From: Burkholderiales bacterium | GTDB taxonomy: Bacteria > Pseudomonadota > Gammaproteobacteria > Burkholderiales > Burkholderiaceae_C | DNA length: 5,727 nt | Direction of reading: 5' to 3' | Assembly: GCA_028869035.1 (NCBI GenBank) | Contig: JAGWTL010000205.1 | Span: forward strand, 1-5,727 | Shown here: piece after piece, positions 3,983 to 5,727 of the stretch | Layout: every line of letters begins with the position of its first letter | How positions within the stretch are numbered: position 1 is the first letter of the stretch | The notes under the pieces: generated by a model | What the model was told of the DNA's origin: nothing | What the model saw: the letters and a program-made list of their open reading frames with translations, nothing else | The model's database searches: none | Made by a program: the position numbers and the translations under genes

Positions 3983-5727
3983 ATGACCGAGGGACATCAG
4001 GACAGTGGCAGCGCCGGCGATTCGCTGGATCTGAGTCAGTTCTATCAGATTTTTTTCGAGGAAGCGGGTGAGAACCTGGACCTCATGGAGCAGATGCTGC
4101 TCAATCTGAACCTGGAAACCGCGGACGATGAGGAGCTCAACGGCATCTTCCGTTGCGCGCATTCCGTCAAGGGCGGCGCGGCCACCTTTGGTTTCGCGGA
4201 CGTAGCTGAGCTGACGCACCAGATGGAGTCCCTGCTGGACAAGCTGCGTCGTCACGAACTGCAGCCCAACCCCATGATGGTGGATGTCCTGCTCGAATCC
4301 GCTGATGCCTCGCGGGTGCTGCTCGTGCGTCATCAGACCAGCGATACCAGCGCGCCGCCCTCTAACGCAGACCTGGTGCGCCGCATCAGCGAACTGGCGG
4401 CCGGTGGCACGCCGGCCACCGCTGTTGCTGCCCCCGTTCGGGCTCCGGCGGCGGTCCCGGTGGCTGCGGCCTCCGCGCCTGCGTCGGTTGCCGCCAAGGC
4501 GGGTTCGCGCCAGCTCGAGATACGCATGGGCCCGCTGGACCGCCTCGATCAGGTCGATGGGATCAAAGACTTGTTCCGAGACATCGTCGGCTTGGGTTCG
4601 GTGGCCGAGGTGGCCAGCGACCGCGCTGACACAAGGGTGTTTCACGCCTCGACGTCGTCCAGCAATGAGGACCTGCTGGATCTGTTCGCCTTTCACGTGT
4701 CGCGCGAGCAGGTGAGCATGCAGGAGCTGGCCGCAGCAGCGCCGGCCGCCGGGACTTCCTGGACGGACCGGGACGATCCGCCGGCGGGCGCCCCGGTGGC
4801 TCCGGCGCCCGGTTTCGGCTTTTTCGAAGGCTCGCCGGGTGTGCCTGCGGGGCATGCAACGGTGTCGGAGCCGGTCGAGGGGGGTGAAGCCAAGCCGGCG
4901 GCCGGCAAGGCTGTGGCCAAGCCGGCCGCCAGCCAGGTCACGGCCCAGCCGGAAGCAGCCACCATTCGCGTGGCCATCAACAAGGTCGATCAGCTGATCA
5001 ATCTGGTGGGCGAACTGGTCATCACCCAGGCCATGCTGGCCCAGAACAGCCGTGCTCTGGATCCGGCCGCCAACCAGCAGTTGCTGGCCGGGCTGGCCGA
5101 TCTGGACCGCAACACGCGCGACCTGCAGGAATCCGTGATGTCGATCCGGATGATCCCGATGTCCATCGTGTTCAGCCGTTTCCCGCGCATGCTGCGCGAT
5201 CTCGCCATCAGGCTGGGCAAGAAGGTCGAGTTCGTGACCCAGGGTGAGGCGACCGAACTCGACAAGGGGCTGGTCGAGAAGATCACCGACCCGCTGACGC
5301 ACCTGGTGCGCAACAGCTGTGACCACGGCATCGAGCTGCCGGCCGATCGTGCTGCGGCAGGCAAGCCCGAGACCGGCACCATCACCCTGTCGGCCGCCCA
5401 CCAGGGGGGCTCCATCGTGATCGAGGTGCGCGACGATGGCCGTGGTCTGTCGCGCGAGAAGATCCTGACGAAGGCGCGCGAGCGCGGTCTGGACGTTTCC
5501 GACCAGATGGCAGATGGTGATGTCTGGCAGCTGATCTTCGCGCCGGGCTTCTCGACGGCCGAAGTCGTGACCGATGTCTCCGGCCGTGGTGTCGGCATGG
5601 ATGTGGTCAAGAAGAACATCGCGGCGCTCAACGGCACGGTCGAGATCGATTCGTCCGAAGGTTATGGCATGCGGGTCTCGGTCCGCCTGCCGCTGACGCT
5701 GGCCATCATGGACGGCATGTCGGTGGG
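3983..5727 (+). CDS. cheA: CheA chemotaxis histidine kinase (3' end beyond the window)
   Basis: 581 codons are open without interruption to the window edge. CheA autophosphorylates in response to receptor arrays and donates phosphate to CheY and CheB. The P1 domain (about 17-135) has H60 in CAHSVKGGAATFGF. P2 (about 175-247) resembles the E. coli CheY-docking domain: RQLEIRMGPLD, then GLGSVAEVASD and DLLDLFAFHVSREQV. P3 (about 327-395) is the dimerisation helix pair (INKVDQLINLVGELVITQ). The P4 ATPase (about 395-565) has N444 and H448 in HLVRNSCDHGIE, D484 in RDDGRGL, IFAPGFSTAE and GRGVGMD (534-540). P5, which binds CheW and receptors, starts near 570 and is cut off. Ala/Pro-rich linkers at about 139-173 and 249-325 flank P2. 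The ATG at 3983 follows a good AGGAG. The full protein is probably somewhat longer than E. coli CheA (654). cheW would be expected soon downstream. Confidence 0.97.
   Translation, partial: MTEGHQDSGSAGDSLDLSQFYQIFFEEAGENLDLMEQMLLNLNLETADDEELNGIFRCAHSVKGGAATFGFADVAELTHQMESLLDKLRRHELQPNPMMVDVLLESADASRVLLVRHQTSDTSAPPSNADLVRRISELAAGGTPATAVAAPVRAPAAVPVAAASAPASVAAKAGSRQLEIRMGPLDRLDQVDGIKDLFRDIVGLGSVAEVASDRADTRVFHASTSSSNEDLLDLFAFHVSREQVSMQELAAAAPAAGTSWTDRDDPPAGAPVAPAPGFGFFEGSPGVPAGHATVSEPVEGGEAKPAAGKAVAKPAASQVTAQPEAATIRVAINKVDQLINLVGELVITQAMLAQNSRALDPAANQQLLAGLADLDRNTRDLQESVMSIRMIPMSIVFSRFPRMLRDLAIRLGKKVEFVTQGEATELDKGLVEKITDPLTHLVRNSCDHGIELPADRAAAGKPETGTITLSAAHQGGSIVIEVRDDGRGLSREKILTKARERGLDVSDQMADGDVWQLIFAPGFSTAEVVTDVSGRGVGMDVVKKNIAALNGTVEIDSSEGYGMRVSVRLPLTLAIMDGMSV
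4889..4930 (+). repeat. Short direct repeat in the CheA P2-P3 linker
   Basis: Fifteen bases at 4889-4903 recur at 4916-4930 with one difference. Both encode Ala-Lys-Pro-Ala-Ala (residues 303-307 and 312-316). This Ala/Lys/Pro-rich part of the linker is low in complexity and probably disordered. The repeat is a local sign of linker growth by duplication. Confidence 0.7.

Noticed and set aside
4050..4056. Run of seven T near the start of cheA as a possible slippage site
   Set aside because: The frame is intact across it, and it is explained by Ile-Phe-Phe codons. Slippage cannot be shown from sequence.
4274..4279. Internal ATG-ATG in cheA (residues 98-99), at the same position as the short CheA start of E. 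coli
   Set aside because: No Shine-Dalgarno sequence precedes it, only a C-rich stretch, so a short CheA form is not supported; the match in position is probably chance.
3965..5401. Long antisense open frame (478 codons, minus strand) across cheA
   Set aside because: It lies opposite a well-supported cheA with all catalytic motifs. The translation is low-complexity and rich in His, Arg, Gly and Gln, as expected from the complement of GC-rich codons. No domain is recognisable.

Overview
The window is GC-rich DNA (clearly above 60% G+C by eye) with densely packed genes for flagellar export and chemotaxis. Protein motifs and gene order suggest a betaproteobacterium of the order Burkholderiales, probably Comamonadaceae or a close relative. 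That placement is inferred from remembered family resemblance, not from a search. I see no mobile elements, CRISPR arrays, tRNA or rRNA genes, and no gene-free stretch longer than 197 bases.

Layout: (1) Positions 1-1153, plus strand: the last codons of fliP, then complete fliQ and fliR, the membrane core of the flagellar type III export gate and the usual end of a fliLMNOPQR-type operon. (2) Positions 1159-2891, minus strand, convergent with fliR: a translationally coupled two-component pair. It consists of a soluble sensor kinase with an N-terminal receiver domain (REC-HisKA_3-HATPase) and a NarL/FixJ-type response regulator with a LuxR helix-turn-helix; the signal and target genes are unknown. 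(3) Positions 2892-3088: a divergent promoter region with a 10-bp palindrome and a weak FlhDC-like inverted motif. (4) Positions 3089-5727, plus strand: a chemotaxis operon that opens with a short CheZ-like protein, then cheY, then cheA. cheA runs off the window at the end of its kinase domain and the start of P5.

How the genes work together: FliP, FliQ and FliR build the export gate needed for flagellar assembly. CheA autophosphorylates under receptor control and passes phosphate to CheY, which acts on the flagellar switch. The small protein upstream of cheY keeps the CheZ phosphatase signature (FQD followed by Gln four residues after the Asp) and has a CheZ/FliM-like acidic C-terminal tail. 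It is therefore a good candidate for the CheY-P phosphatase or a CheY-P binding partner. The antisense kinase/regulator pair between the flagellar and chemotaxis operons could tie motility to another signal, but the sequence shows only its position and domain make-up.

The most interesting items are the short CheZ-like gene at the head of the operon, the receiver-first kinase module inserted between the fli and che operons, and the possible FlhDC-type element between them. None is proven novel from sequence alone.
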